Assembly (NCBI GenBank): GCA_001247695.2
Contig: LGRX02024700.1
Span: 31,648-95,647, forward strand
DNA length: 64,000 nucleotides
Reading direction: 5' to 3'
From: Cymbomonas tetramitiformis
Lineage: Eukaryota > Chlorophyta > Pyramimonadophyceae > Pyramimonadales > Pyramimonadaceae
Shown piece by piece: positions 48,251 through 57,895 of the stretch. Made by a program: the position numbers and the translations under genes. Position 1 is the stretch's first letter. Each line of letters opens with the position of its first letter. Under the pieces are notes generated by a model, which was not told the origin of the DNA, searched no databases, and saw nothing but the letters and a program-made list of their open reading frames with translations.

Positions 48251-50892
48251 TCACACGGACGAGCGTAGCCGTTTGCGCGCTTCCATCGGCGCGGTGCGGG
48301 TGTTGCGCGTCGATGTCATGTTTATGTACGAGAGCAAATCCTCCGTTGTCATGCACACAGCGTTACTTATGGAGGCGTTGGCGGCGCGCATCCAACCGCG
48401 ACGATGCTGCGAGCAAAAATGAAGCAGTCTCGGTTCCGTGCTGCCGGGGGCGGCGAGGTACATGCCGTAGAAGCGGTTCGTTCGTACTTTTTGCACGCAA
48501 CCACAGTGCGCGCAGCTGACAGCGTCGGGCGCCACGGGCGCCTTTGAAGCTTGCTTCGTCGGCGACCCGCGCGCGTGGCCATCAAGCCCGTTCGACGGTT
48601 CGCACGTGCAACAGCGCGTCACTTGCGAAGGATCCGAATCAGCGTGGAGCGCGGCGATCTTGGTCCAATCATCGCGCACCAGTTTGGCGCAACACGCGGT
48701 GAGCATATAAACGGACTGACCGTACACAAGCGCGTACGATCGCGAATGACCGCGATCGTGCAGCCGCGCGTGCGTGAGTTGAAGGTGTTTGCACGCGACG
48801 TGCCGCTTGCTCGCGCAGTGTCGCGCTGCGTCGCCCTGGCTGGTGACCGCCTTGTCCATGCCGTAATGTTTACCGGTAAGGTTTTTTACGTCGCGGCACA
48901 CTTCGCAGTAGTAGACGAGGCTGATCATCTCGGCGCACGCATCGTACGCGTGCTGGCATATGAACCTGGACGCCCTGGCGACGCTGTCGACGTATATGTC
49001 GTGGTACGCGCGCGGCAGACGTATGAGAAAGGGCCTCGTGGTGGCGTGCATACGCGACATGGCCCGCGCCGCTGCGGGGTGGTCCGTGTAGAGAGAAGCG
49101 TCGCACATGTAAGTTCGCGCGCGTTTGTCGCTGCACAGGGTTATGCGCAACGCGCGTGGGGTGAACAAGTTGCTGACGTCGACGTCGCAGACGTTGGGTA
49201 GCCTGACCGAGTACCGATTCATGCTGCGCAACTCCTTGGTCGCCGCTCTGCACATCGCTTTGAACGCGCCCTTAGCGTCGTCGCCGGCGTCGTTCGCGAT
49301 CGCTCCGTGCGCACGCTTGCGCGCCACGTCCATCGTGCGCATGGTGGCGCACTGAAAGATCGACCATCCGTTGACGTGCGCGTGCATAAACGTGTTCAGG
49401 CCGGGGTTGTCGCGGACGACGTGCACGATGTACTCGCGCAAACAGTACACGAGCGTGAGGTCGTCGGTACCCTTTTCGAGGCATTTTTCGACGGCGCATG
49501 CCAGGCCGGCGCGTTGGTTGGCGCGTTGGGCGGCGTCGCTCGGCGACAGCAACGGATGGCCTGTCGCGGCCTTTACGCGCGCCTCGCTGTAGCCGCCGCG
49601 CATACCGCAGAGCAGCACGTCCTGCAAAAATCGCACGCACTTCTGGCGATCGGCCTGCTCGGGCGGGACGGTCAGCAGGTGCCGACACACCACGTGGGAG
49701 GTGGATCTTATGTGGGCCGCACGCGGCATGCACATGGAGAACAACGTCGGCATGAGCATTTTCGTGGTGCGCTTGGCCACGCTCTCGAACAGGCATCCGT
49801 CGAGCACGGCCGCCGTGTACCGGGTCATGGTCTCGAACACCGAGGATTCGGCTGGGTTGTCCGCTATGAAATGGCAGTGGGTTATCCACGCGGGCGCGCC
49901 GGACTCGTCCGGGGATAGCGCGACCGCGCGCTGTGCGGACGACACCGCGCGTGCTTCGTTTACGAATTCGCGCGTAAGGATGTCATCCTTTGTTAAAAAG
50001 GTTGGTCCGTCGCGTCGGCCACCCACGCGCCGTCCGGTCCGTCGTACTTGATGGCGCTCTGGTCGATTACGTGCACGCCGGCGGTGTTTTTGTACCATCG
50101 AAGCAGGTGTTTCTCGCTCACGCACACGGATCCGGCCAGGCCCTGAAAGTTCGGCGTATCTTCGCGCGGTATCATGTAGCGCCCGTCGTACCCGTCCGCC
50201 TCGTCGCGCAAATTTATGTACGAGTTGAGCAGGATGGCGCTGTTGGGCGTCTCTTGCATGTTGTGCACCAAGCACATGTGCGCGTACTGAATCTGCGAAC
50301 GCATGCACAGCAGACAGGGTCTGCGTTCCGTCGGCGACACCCCCGTGCGTTCGAAGATGTCGTACTCCCGCGGTGTTAGGTACTCTCGGAGCACGTGCCC
50401 GCCGTGCTCCGAGTGACCGCGAATACCGGGCGCCATGCCCTGGCATCCGCGCCCGAAATAGCACGGCCTGCTGGACACCCGCGAACCGTCCGGTAGGCGC
50501 ACCGTGGTCACCTGCGTCAAAAGTAGGCACTCGAACGCGTACGTCTGGCGATGTATGACCTCGTCCACCGTGGGCGCGTTCGCTCGCCCGGACTGCGGCG
50601 CGGAGCGCGTACCGGTTCGGATCAGATTGGCCTGCTGCACTATATGCAGCATCTCGATCAGCGGCGGCGTCATGCTGATTTTTGTATCGGACGCCGTCGC
50701 GTCGCCCTCTGCCGCGTTCGCGCGTTTGCGTTTGCGGGTCATTTCGTCGCTGGCGCCTATGTCCGTGTCGCCGTCGATGTTAACGCTCTTGACCATCGGC
50801 GCAATCTCGCGGGTGCGATGATTGATCAGCGTGTTCCAAACGGTCGCGTCCTCGGCGACGTACCTGCGCGTCGCGCTTTCGAGGGGGCTCAT
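48251..50892 (-). pseudogene. Large cysteine-rich protein, interrupted by a one-base frame change
   Basis: Frame 1 starts at 50,892 (MSPLESATRR) and stops at 49,993. The next frame begins in sense at the same point and runs to 48,251, so together they span about 880 aa. The switch falls in a run of five A (plus strand, 49,995-49,999). The protein has many spaced Cys/His pairs (RPCLLCMRSQ in part 1; CEVCRDVKN, CCTCEPSNG and SCAHCGCVQK in part 2), suggesting several zinc sites, and aromatic helical segments. I cannot assign a family. A missing base in the homopolymer is the simplest cause. An 83-base intron (49,988-50,070, GTAATC to AACAAAG) would also restore frame but has a poor acceptor. Confidence 0.5.
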
Positions 50893-50987
50893 CCTGCGTC
50901 GTATCCACACGCGCGAAATCCGCAGCCATTCGCGTCGGCGGGTAATAAAAAAAAACCCGACAAAGACAAACTCACCGATCGCAAACG

Positions 50988-50995
50988 TATAAATA
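50988..50995 (+). promoter_or_regulatory. TATA box of the 484-aa membrane protein gene
   Basis: TATAAATA 45-52 bases before the ATG at 51,040. The spacing rules out upstream in-frame starts, which would place the box inside the coding region. Confidence 0.6.
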
Positions 50996-51039
50996 CCTGT
51001 CACGCCGTCACGGTGCAAGCCTGTTGCTCCGACGGTAAT

Positions 51040-52494
51040 ATGACGCAGTCGTACGATGTTACTCCAGAAGCAGTAGACTTAATCAAAAATGACTACACCT
51101 TCTTTTTCGCCCTCCTAACGACTGTCGTGGCGCTGGCATGCACCCTTTACGACATCGCCATGGGCAGCATGTTCGTGCATGAAGTCGATTGCAAAGACCG
51201 ACAGCACCAGGACATCGACGCGCTGCACAGTCAGGGAGTCGGTATTTTGACCGTCGCCTGCATCACCGGGTTTGTGCAATGCACATTCTTCAGTGTCGCA
51301 ATCGTGCGCCACAAACAGGGTGGCCAGTTTTTGAGACGCCTATTTCCGAAACCTGGGGAAGCGTCGGCTCAAGATGAGCAGAGTAAAGAAACAGCCTTGG
51401 ATAGGGTGGCCATAAAAGAGCGGAACAAATTTTCGTTGCTTCACCTGCTTTACGCCCTTCTTGTCACGTGTATGATTGTTTGGCCCTCTGTCGCGTTCGC
51501 GTCGTCGTACATGTATCCGAGGGCATCCCTGGACCATCTCGCGGACGACATATACGATTACACCGAGGGCATCAACGATCACTGGGTCAAGTGCTTCGAC
51601 AAGGTGCACAAACATATAAGCGGCGGCTACCAAATCACGTCGGCGATCGCGCTGGCGGCGTGCTGCTTTACGGTCGTGATGCAGATGTTGCTATATTTTG
51701 GCAGCACACCGGACAAAGTTACCGCGCTGTTGACCCAGGAATTAGAACCCATAAAGGCTATACACGACAACTTATTTAATCAAGCAAACGACACAGCCAG
51801 AATGCATATCGCGCTGGGAATTACATTCTTTGTTATGATGTTCGGTTACCTGGGTGCTGTCGGCACCGCCCTGGTTTTTCAATACGAATTCAAAAATGAA
51901 TTCAACGAAGGTTGCGACGGCGCGCGCCACGCGTTTCAACGCCAAACCGAAGCCGGCGTTGGAATGTTGACCGCCGCGATGGTCTGCAGTCTGGTATGTA
52001 TGGCGTCGATGGTGATCACCGCAGCATGCAATATGTCGAAATGGCAGAGGACAGCCGTGACGTTGCGCGTCACGCAGATGATCGTGATGGTCATTACCGC
52101 GATCTTGACGTTTGTTGTGTGTTTCGGCGTTTGGAGTTTTCCGTTCGACACCCTACGCGAGATTATGGTCGATTACGAAATAACCACATCCTCAAACCGG
52201 AATCTACACAAAAACGACGACCACATGTTCGCGGACGAGGAGCGACGTTTCCAGAATTGGAAAACTTGTCTGGACACGCTGGACGTGTTTGGCGCTGGCA
52301 AAAAATACGCCATTATGGCGGCATCCGTTATTATCACGCTGTGCACCGTCTTGTACGTGTTTATGCAACCCGGAATCAACATCGTAAAAGACGTAATCGA
52401 AACTAACGCCAACGGGAATCCCGACGTTGAAAGTGAAATAATCGCTAAGCAGAAGCAACCAGCAGGTTGGACAAGGCTTAATCGCAGACGGTAA
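51040..52494 (+). CDS. Eight-span membrane protein, 484 aa
   Basis: The frame is open far upstream (to 50,551) but the TATA box at 50,988 fixes the start at 51,040. Hydrophobic segments lie near residues 20-42, 68-90, 135-158, 198-222, 263-288, 312-335, 345-370 and 430-452. Two larger loops (about 160-195 and 380-425) are hydrophilic with conserved-looking Cys and could face the lumen or outside. The C-terminus is basic. No transporter signature is recognised. It may be a virion or assembly-membrane protein. A pair of palindromes (GGCGCGCC and CCGGACCGGTCCGG) directly follows the stop. Confidence 0.6.
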   Translation: MTQSYDVTPEAVDLIKNDYTFFFALLTTVVALACTLYDIAMGSMFVHEVDCKDRQHQDIDALHSQGVGILTVACITGFVQCTFFSVAIVRHKQGGQFLRRLFPKPGEASAQDEQSKETALDRVAIKERNKFSLLHLLYALLVTCMIVWPSVAFASSYMYPRASLDHLADDIYDYTEGINDHWVKCFDKVHKHISGGYQITSAIALAACCFTVVMQMLLYFGSTPDKVTALLTQELEPIKAIHDNLFNQANDTARMHIALGITFFVMMFGYLGAVGTALVFQYEFKNEFNEGCDGARHAFQRQTEAGVGMLTAAMVCSLVCMASMVITAACNMSKWQRTAVTLRVTQMIVMVITAILTFVVCFGVWSFPFDTLREIMVDYEITTSSNRNLHKNDDHMFADEERRFQNWKTCLDTLDVFGAGKKYAIMAASVIITLCTVLYVFMQPGINIVKDVIETNANGNPDVESEIIAKQKQPAGWTRLNRRR

Positions 52495-52514
52495 GGCGCG
52501 CCGGACCGGTCCGG
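52495..52514 (+). terminator. Palindromes directly after the 484-aa membrane protein gene
   Basis: GGCGCGCC starts on the base after the stop and overlaps the perfect 14-base palindrome CCGGACCGGTCCGG (52,501-52,514). Confidence 0.4.
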
Positions 52515-53022
52515 TACATCGACGCGTCGTGCACGCGGCCTCGACTTTACCGATGACAAATAAGCAAACCTTAGCCTGACCCTGAATCGAAACAATTGTG
52601 GCCACGCGCAAAATCCATGTACCTAATGCGTCAATTTCGACGTGTGGACGCAGCGGTGACGAGCTGCCGCCGCCAGGTTTGTGGATTAGAACCTACAGCA
52701 TCAAACGTAAACACAAGCTAGTTACGCCCACAGCGTCGGCGTAGGTGCACTGTTGTTTGCGTATTACGGTCGTAGTCGATACAGTGTTACGTATTTAAGC
52801 ACCATATCGTTATGCGTTTTAATCTGTGCGTACTCGAGTACAATGTTAGCGGAAATGAAAAAAAAAACCACGCCCGTTGGGCGTATGAGTAAAATAATTT
52901 CCCCGGCCCTACTCTGGGCCGGACGCAATGTTAGCGAATAGCTATGTCTAGGGTGGTTTTGCCGCGCACTGCTTGCGCGTGACCTCGCCCGTTCGTCGCC
53001 TCGACGCGTTTCGGAACGAGCG
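52515..53022. other. Intergenic region with a hairpin beside an A-run
   Basis: No supported gene in about 510 bases. It holds an A-run (52,858-52,867) with CGCCCGTTGGGCG (52,871-52,883), the second copy of the hairpin seen at 43,390. A further inverted repeat, GGCCCTACTCTGGGCC, lies at about 52,905-52,920. Confidence 0.45.
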
Positions 53023-53034
53023 TATATATATATA
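53023..53034 (+). promoter_or_regulatory. TATA box of the portal-like gene
   Basis: TATATATATATA 42-53 bases before the ATG at 53,076. Confidence 0.55.
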
Positions 53035-53075
53035 ACCACGGACCGCCACACACGGTCGTGCGCGCTAGTGTTATA

Positions 53076-54407
53076 ATGGCCTTAGGACCGCCAAACAAAA
53101 GCAATCGGCGTAGAAGCAAGCGCGCCGACCACGCTCGGCGCGTAACCCACCGCCGAGATCGCGCAGACTCGCTCAGGCCGATCTGCAATGAAGAAATCCT
53201 GGCGTACGAAAAGTTGTACTTCAATCATGCCACCTTGCGCACGTGCAGAAACATCATCATGGCAGCCGTTCTACCGTCCACACCGACATTTTTGACAGAC
53301 CCTCCTCTGGACTCGTTACTCGACGCTGACGCGATGCAAGATCTCACGCAGGACGTAGGAGTGTTCTGCACGCACTTCATCGAAAACCTAATCGTGATGG
53401 GGTTTTGCGTTTACACGGTGGTGCCGCGAGTTTCGCGTGACTCCGCCGATTTTCCGGATCGTGTTGACGACGTCAGCACGCGCCCACCGTTGATGCGTGT
53501 GTACGCGCTTAAAGCCGACGAGCAGTACGCGTTGCGTGTTGGTGGCGAGGGATCGCGCGATGCGATCACAATACAAAAAAACACGCACGACTCGTTGCGC
53601 ACGCCGTTTACACAAACACAAACCAGCACACAAAACTCTACGACCGTTACGTTCAGTACGATAAAGGATCGTCCGTGCACAAACACAGGGCGCCTGCGCA
53701 GCGACGTGGCCGGTGTCTACGCGACCGTATGTTTCGAGCAGAGCGTCGTGCACAGCAGCATGATATCGGATCGCACACGCGCGCAGCCAGTGATTTTCAC
53801 ACGCAGCCGTACGGACAACGCCTTCGACGAGCGCAATTTGATCACCTTGAACAGTGACAGACGCGCGATTTCAGCAATGGACAACATGCAAGCGCGAAAT
53901 CAAATCGCGGCTAATCTTCATCATCAGCAAAATGTTGAAAATTCCAGCATCGCACAGTCGAACGGCGGGGACAGCACCTTCACCAACACGCTACACCCGT
54001 GCTGCCAGCTGACGCAGGACCCGCTGCGCATGGTTCAGCGTGCTCCAGCCCTTTTACCGCTACCTCTGGACACGGAGCTTGCGGTGCCACCGATGGCGAC
54101 GGGTCGTACCGACATGGTGCAGCTTCTAAAAAAAGTGCATGAGGACATTCTTTTTGCCTTCGGGTTGCAGCTTTACACGCGCAGCAGCTCGATGGTGTCG
54201 GTCGGGTGGGAATTAAACGACGGATGTCGACGTCGTTATCGCGACGCGTTGAAAAACGCGCTGACCACCGTTTGGACGTTCGGCGTCTCCGAGGCGTTAA
54301 ATAAGCGTGACCGCTGCGTGCTACGCGAGGTGGTGTTTGAGGATCCGTCCATCGCCCGCGGACACGCGCATTCAGACGATACGCATCCGCGCTACGACAA
54401 CGGGTAA
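53076..54407 (+). CDS. Protein with portal-like features, 443 aa
   Basis: ATG at 53,076; the frame extends slightly upstream only by a GTG. The N-terminus is strongly basic. Around residues 45-115 a helical segment with RTCRNIIMAAVLPSTP is followed by FIENLIVMGFCVYTVVPR. Near 325-365 comes a LPLPLDTEL strand, then DMVQLLKKVHEDILFAFGL. In phage and herpesvirus-like portals the order is a clip and wing region ending in an (L/M)GF-x-V strand, then a p-x-G/D-x-E strand and a helix with IA-x-AFG. The pattern here is similar, but I judge it from spacing alone. If true, it would be the DNA entry vertex of the capsid. Its end overlaps the convergent surface-protein gene by 36 bases. Confidence 0.35.
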   Translation: MALGPPNKSNRRRSKRADHARRVTHRRDRADSLRPICNEEILAYEKLYFNHATLRTCRNIIMAAVLPSTPTFLTDPPLDSLLDADAMQDLTQDVGVFCTHFIENLIVMGFCVYTVVPRVSRDSADFPDRVDDVSTRPPLMRVYALKADEQYALRVGGEGSRDAITIQKNTHDSLRTPFTQTQTSTQNSTTVTFSTIKDRPCTNTGRLRSDVAGVYATVCFEQSVVHSSMISDRTRAQPVIFTRSRTDNAFDERNLITLNSDRRAISAMDNMQARNQIAANLHHQQNVENSSIAQSNGGDSTFTNTLHPCCQLTQDPLRMVQRAPALLPLPLDTELAVPPMATGRTDMVQLLKKVHEDILFAFGLQLYTRSSSMVSVGWELNDGCRRRYRDALKNALTTVWTFGVSEALNKRDRCVLREVVFEDPSIARGHAHSDDTHPRYDNG

Positions 54408-57400
54408 CAACGCAACCGCAAACGGGGGACGCACGCGCTTGTGAATCGGCGCACCTTCGAAAGGGTACGTGTCGTCGTCCAAGACGGTGAGAATGCGGTA
54501 GACGTAGGACAATCCGGTGGTAAACGTATGATTTGTGCCGTTTTTGATTATGACTCGCGTTCGTTGTGTGCTATCGATGCCGATTATTTGCTCGATGACG
54601 GATGGCGCTGCGTTGTCGTCGTACATAGCGCCCGTGCCGGATACGATATAGGCGTACACGGCGCCGTCGTCGTCGAACGTTAGCATACCCGTAGTTGCCT
54701 CGTAAGCGTAGACCGACGATAATTTGCACGGTTCTGCGTAGGGCTGCGTCAAATCACATATGGTGGGTAACGCATCGTCGCTAGTGCCGGTGTCGGTGCT
54801 ACCGGCCGAGCAGGATTGGCAGAGGCAGCTCCTGCTGGCGCTGCACGTGGCCGTGCCCGTCGCCAGGTACGCGGCTCCGGTTGTCCCCGTCGCGTCGTAC
54901 ACGCAGCCCGCGGGCAGCATCGTGGGCGGCACGCCGGTCGGCGGCGCCGTCCAGTACGCGTACCCCGCGTCCGCGGCCAACGCGCCGCAGGTGGTGCCGT
55001 CCGCCACCGTGGTGTACCCGAACTTGGCGCAGTCGTCGGTGGTGACGGTGTGCGTCGTGCACACGTCCTCGTCGTCGACGGAACCCGTGTCCGTACCAGT
55101 GCCGGTGTCGGTGCTGGTGTCCGTGCTGGTGTCCGTGCTGGTATCGTCGGTGCTCGTGTCGGTGCTACCGGCCGAGCAGGATTGGCAGAGGCAGCTCCTG
55201 CTGGCGCTGCACGTGGCCGTGCCCGTCGCCAGGTACGCGGCTCCGGTTGTCCCCGTCGCGTCGTACACGCAGCCAGCGGGCAGCATCGTGGGCGGCACAC
55301 CGGTCGGCGGCGCCGTCCAGTACGCGTACCCCGCGTCCGCGGCCAACGCGCCGCAGGTGGTGCCGTCCGCCACCGTGGTGTACCCGAACTTGGCGCAGTC
55401 GTCGGTGGTGACGGTGTGCGTCGTGCACACGTCCTCGTCGTCGGCGGTGTCGCCACCACCAGATCCCGTGTCCGTGCCAGTGCCGGTGTCGGTGCTGGTG
55501 TCCGTGCTGGTATCGTCGGTGCTCGTGTCGGTGCTGCCGGTCGAGCACGATTGGCAGAGGCAGCTCCTGCTGGCGCTGCACGTGGCCGTGCCCGTCGCCA
55601 GGTACGCGGCTCCGCTTGTCCCCGTCGCGTCGTACACGCAGCCAGCGGGCAGCATCGCGGCCGACACGCCGGTCGGCGGCGCCGTCCAGTACGCGTACCC
55701 CGCGTCCGCGGCCAACGCGCCGCAGGTGGTGCCGTCCTCCACCGTGGTGTACCCGAACTTGGCGCAGTCGTCGGTGGTGACGGTGTGCGTCGTGCACGCG
55801 TCTTCGTCGTCGGCGGTTCCCGTGTCCGTACCAGTGCCGGTGTCGGTGCTGGTGTCGGTGCTGGTGTCCGTGCTGGTGTCGGTGCTGGTGTCCGTGCTGG
55901 TATCGTCGGTGCTCGTGTCGGTGCTGCCGGTCGAGCACGATTGGCAGAGGCAGCTCCTGCTGGCGCTGCACGTGGCCGTGCCCGTCGCCAGGTACGCGGC
56001 TCCGCTTGTCCCCGTCGCGTCGTACACGCAGCCAGCGGGCAGCATCGCGGACGACACGCCGGTCGGCGGCGCCGTCCAGTACGCGTACCCCGCGTCCGCG
56101 GCCAACGCGCCGCAGGTGGTGCCGTCCTCCACCGTGGTGTACCCGAACTTGGCACAGTCGTCGGTGGTGACGGTGTGCGTCGTGCACGCGTCTTCATCAC
56201 CACCGGATCCCGTGTCGGCGCTGGTCGGCGCGTTTGTGGATGCAGCTATAGGCGCATCGACGGTCGCAGATCCTACGAGGCAGGCCAAATCGGTGCATAT
56301 ACACAATCCCACTCCGTTTTGACAATCCCCGTCGCCGAGCGCGTTAACGTAAGTGGTTGGAGGGGGGAGTATGGCCAATATGCACCCTGATGCGTACAAC
56401 GTACCATCAAAACCCGACGGTGCGCTATCCACATAGCTCCCGCCGAACAGCGCGGTCATTTCGCTACACATCGACGTATCGGTCACGGATTGTAACGAGT
56501 TGCTGGAGCAAGTGCCTGAAAATACTGAATGCACCTCGCACCCATTCGATATCGTTGGCGTTGTAGGTGATGGGGTAGGTGATCCCGTAGGTGATGCCGT
56601 GAAAACGTTGGCAGCGCACGTGTCCGACACGCAGTGGCACCTTCTCTGATTTGTGCAAATACCACTGGGGTCCGCGTACGTGTTAAATTGCGTGATATCA
56701 TTGTATAGCGCATACCCGCAACCGGTCTGAGCTAGGGGATCGTATATACCCTGATACGTACTATCGACGTCCACGCCAAGTTCATTGCACAGCCCGGCGA
56801 TTACGAACGGTTCGTAACCGTCTGCGTCCGCGCAGGTGCCGTATGTTACTGTGACGTAGTCGCACCCGGACACGGAGAGCGTTATAGGATCGGAAACCAT
56901 ATCACCCAATTGAGCGCAATGCTCGTCGGCGTTTAGCGTGTTCGCAAAATCGACTGGAAACGAAAGGGTATTATCGTTAAATTTGTAGCAGACGCAGCCG
57001 CCGTACTGCGACGCGTCGCACGCAAGACCTTCACCGTGGTCGGCGGTGTTGAACGCGACCCCCAACGTAGATGAGGTGTCCTGTCCACCGCGGCACCCGT
57101 TGCTTACGGTGACGTCCTCGATTATCTGATACGTAAGGTTCTGGCTAATCGCAAACGCTTGACACTGCGCTTCGGTGATGACCCCCCAATCGGTGGAACC
57201 CATGCTGACCGTTTCCGTCATCACGCGACGATCACCGCCGTTTTCGACCAGTTCACGCCGGTCGTCCGGTTTGATCGCTGCCACATCGGCCGGCAAATCC
57301 TCGATGACCACGACGCCGTCGGAGCGCATAACCTCCAGGTTTTCTAAGGCCGCATCCACGACCGAAGGGTCGCGCATCAGTCGTTTTACCCATTTCGGTT

Positions 57401-57674
57401 TGGTACTTGCCGTGACAAACACGTCGACGTGAGTTTTTCCCACGAGCGAGTCGCTGGGAGTACGCGCTGCCACGACTTCCACGTCGCGTGCCTTGACTCG
57501 CAGCGCACCACTGATGGCCCCGCCCACCGCATTTTGCACGGCGCCAAACCTGGTTTCGTCGTAGAGTATCGGCAACTCCACACGCATATTCGTGCTGCCC
57601 GCGTTCATTCTTGTGGCCAAGATCAACACGCTTTGCTGAACGAGCAGCGCGCACATCGCCCATTTTGCCGACAT
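54372..57674 (-). CDS. Secreted or surface repeat protein, about 1,100 aa
   Basis: The start at 57,674 is the first ATG; the frame continues to 57,728 only through a GTG. The N-terminus (AMCALLVQQSVLILA) is a signal peptide or anchor. A SEA/ferredoxin-like region follows (about 30-140), then several Cys-rich units. The C-terminal half has four near-identical repeats of 120-130 residues, each with C-x-x-HTVTTDDCAKFGYTT, DGTTCGALAADAGYAYW, LPAGCVYD and SCLCQSC, joined by Ser-Thr-Asp linkers (STDTSTD). The last 20 residues are hydrophobic. The build resembles an adhesin or virion fibre. Regular cysteines suggest disulphides in an oxidising compartment; the linkers look suited to O-glycosylation. 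Confidence 0.6.
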   Translation of the reverse strand: MSAKWAMCALLVQQSVLILATRMNAGSTNMRVELPILYDETRFGAVQNAVGGAISGALRVKARDVEVVAARTPSDSLVGKTHVDVFVTASTKPKWVKRLMRDPSVVDAALENLEVMRSDGVVVIEDLPADVAAIKPDDRRELVENGGDRRVMTETVSMGSTDWGVITEAQCQAFAISQNLTYQIIEDVTVSNGCRGGQDTSSTLGVAFNTADHGEGLACDASQYGGCVCYKFNDNTLSFPVDFANTLNADEHCAQLGDMVSDPITLSVSGCDYVTVTYGTCADADGYEPFVIAGLCNELGVDVDSTYQGIYDPLAQTGCGYALYNDITQFNTYADPSGICTNQRRCHCVSDTCAANVFTASPTGSPTPSPTTPTISNGCEVHSVFSGTCSSNSLQSVTDTSMCSEMTALFGGSYVDSAPSGFDGTLYASGCILAILPPPTTYVNALGDGDCQNGVGLCICTDLACLVGSATVDAPIAASTNAPTSADTGSGGDEDACTTHTVTTDDCAKFGYTTVEDGTTCGALAADAGYAYWTAPPTGVSSAMLPAGCVYDATGTSGAAYLATGTATCSASRSCLCQSCSTGSTDTSTDDTSTDTSTDTSTDTSTDTSTDTGTGTDTGTADDEDACTTHTVTTDDCAKFGYTTVEDGTTCGALAADAGYAYWTAPPTGVSAAMLPAGCVYDATGTSGAAYLATGTATCSASRSCLCQSCSTGSTDTSTDDTSTDTSTDTGTGTDTGSGGGDTADDEDVCTTHTVTTDDCAKFGYTTVADGTTCGALAADAGYAYWTAPPTGVPPTMLPAGCVYDATGTTGAAYLATGTATCSASRSCLCQSCSAGSTDTSTDDTSTDTSTDTSTDTGTGTDTGSVDDEDVCTTHTVTTDDCAKFGYTTVADGTTCGALAADAGYAYWTAPPTGVPPTMLPAGCVYDATGTTGAAYLATGTATCSASRSCLCQSCSAGSTDTGTSDDALPTICDLTQPYAEPCKLSSVYAYEATTGMLTFDDDGAVYAYIVSGTGAMYDDNAAPSVIEQIIGIDSTQRTRVIIKNGTNHTFTTGLSYVYRILTVLDDDTYPFEGAPIHKRVRPPFAVALLPVVVARMRIV
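54780..56205 (-). repeat. Four tandem coding repeats of 366-390 bp
   Basis: Equivalent points (plus-strand CGGTGTGCGTCGTGCAC) fall at 55,046, 55,412, 55,781 and 56,171, giving periods of 366, 369 and 390 bp, all multiples of three. Length differences lie in the Ser-Thr-Asp linkers. The DNA is almost identical between units, so the expansion is recent or kept uniform by recombination. Confidence 0.85.
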
Positions 57675-57895
57675 TCCAAGTACGGTTGCGCTGATCGCGC
57701 GAGTCGCCTCGAACGCGTCGTGCGACACGTGCGGTCAATATGGATTGCGCGTACGCGTAATTTTTATGCTTGCACGTGTGTGTATATATATATGAACATA
57801 GTTGTATACACACACAAACGCGCGCGTGTGCGTGTGATTAAAAACCGCTCCGGTGAGAGTGGCGCCCAGTATTTATACCTCGCAACTCACGCTCC
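57675..57895. other. Divergent promoter region
   Basis: Between the surface-protein gene (minus) and the 440-aa gene (plus). It contains TATATATATAT at about 57,781-57,792 (usable by the minus gene) and TATTTATA at about 57,870-57,877. Confidence 0.45.

Noticed and set aside
49990..50005. Programmed -1 frameshift at CCTTTTTAA (minus sense)
   Set aside because: It does not fit the X-XXY-YYZ slippery pattern and no downstream pseudoknot is evident.
49988..50070. 83-base intron as the explanation for the frame break in the Cys-rich gene
   Set aside because: Frame would be restored, but the acceptor is AAAG rather than the YAG seen in the other four introns, and the break lies exactly in a homopolymer. 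Kept only as an alternative.
50551..51039. N-terminal extension of the 484-aa membrane protein
   Set aside because: It would cover the TATA box at 50,988 and the antisense Cys-rich gene; composition is unlike the membrane protein.
54749..56390. Long open frames of 340-524 codons on other frames of the repeat region
   Set aside because: They are shadows of the tandem coding repeats in the surface-protein gene: highly biased (Arg/Ala/His-rich), repeating with the same period and without a promoter.
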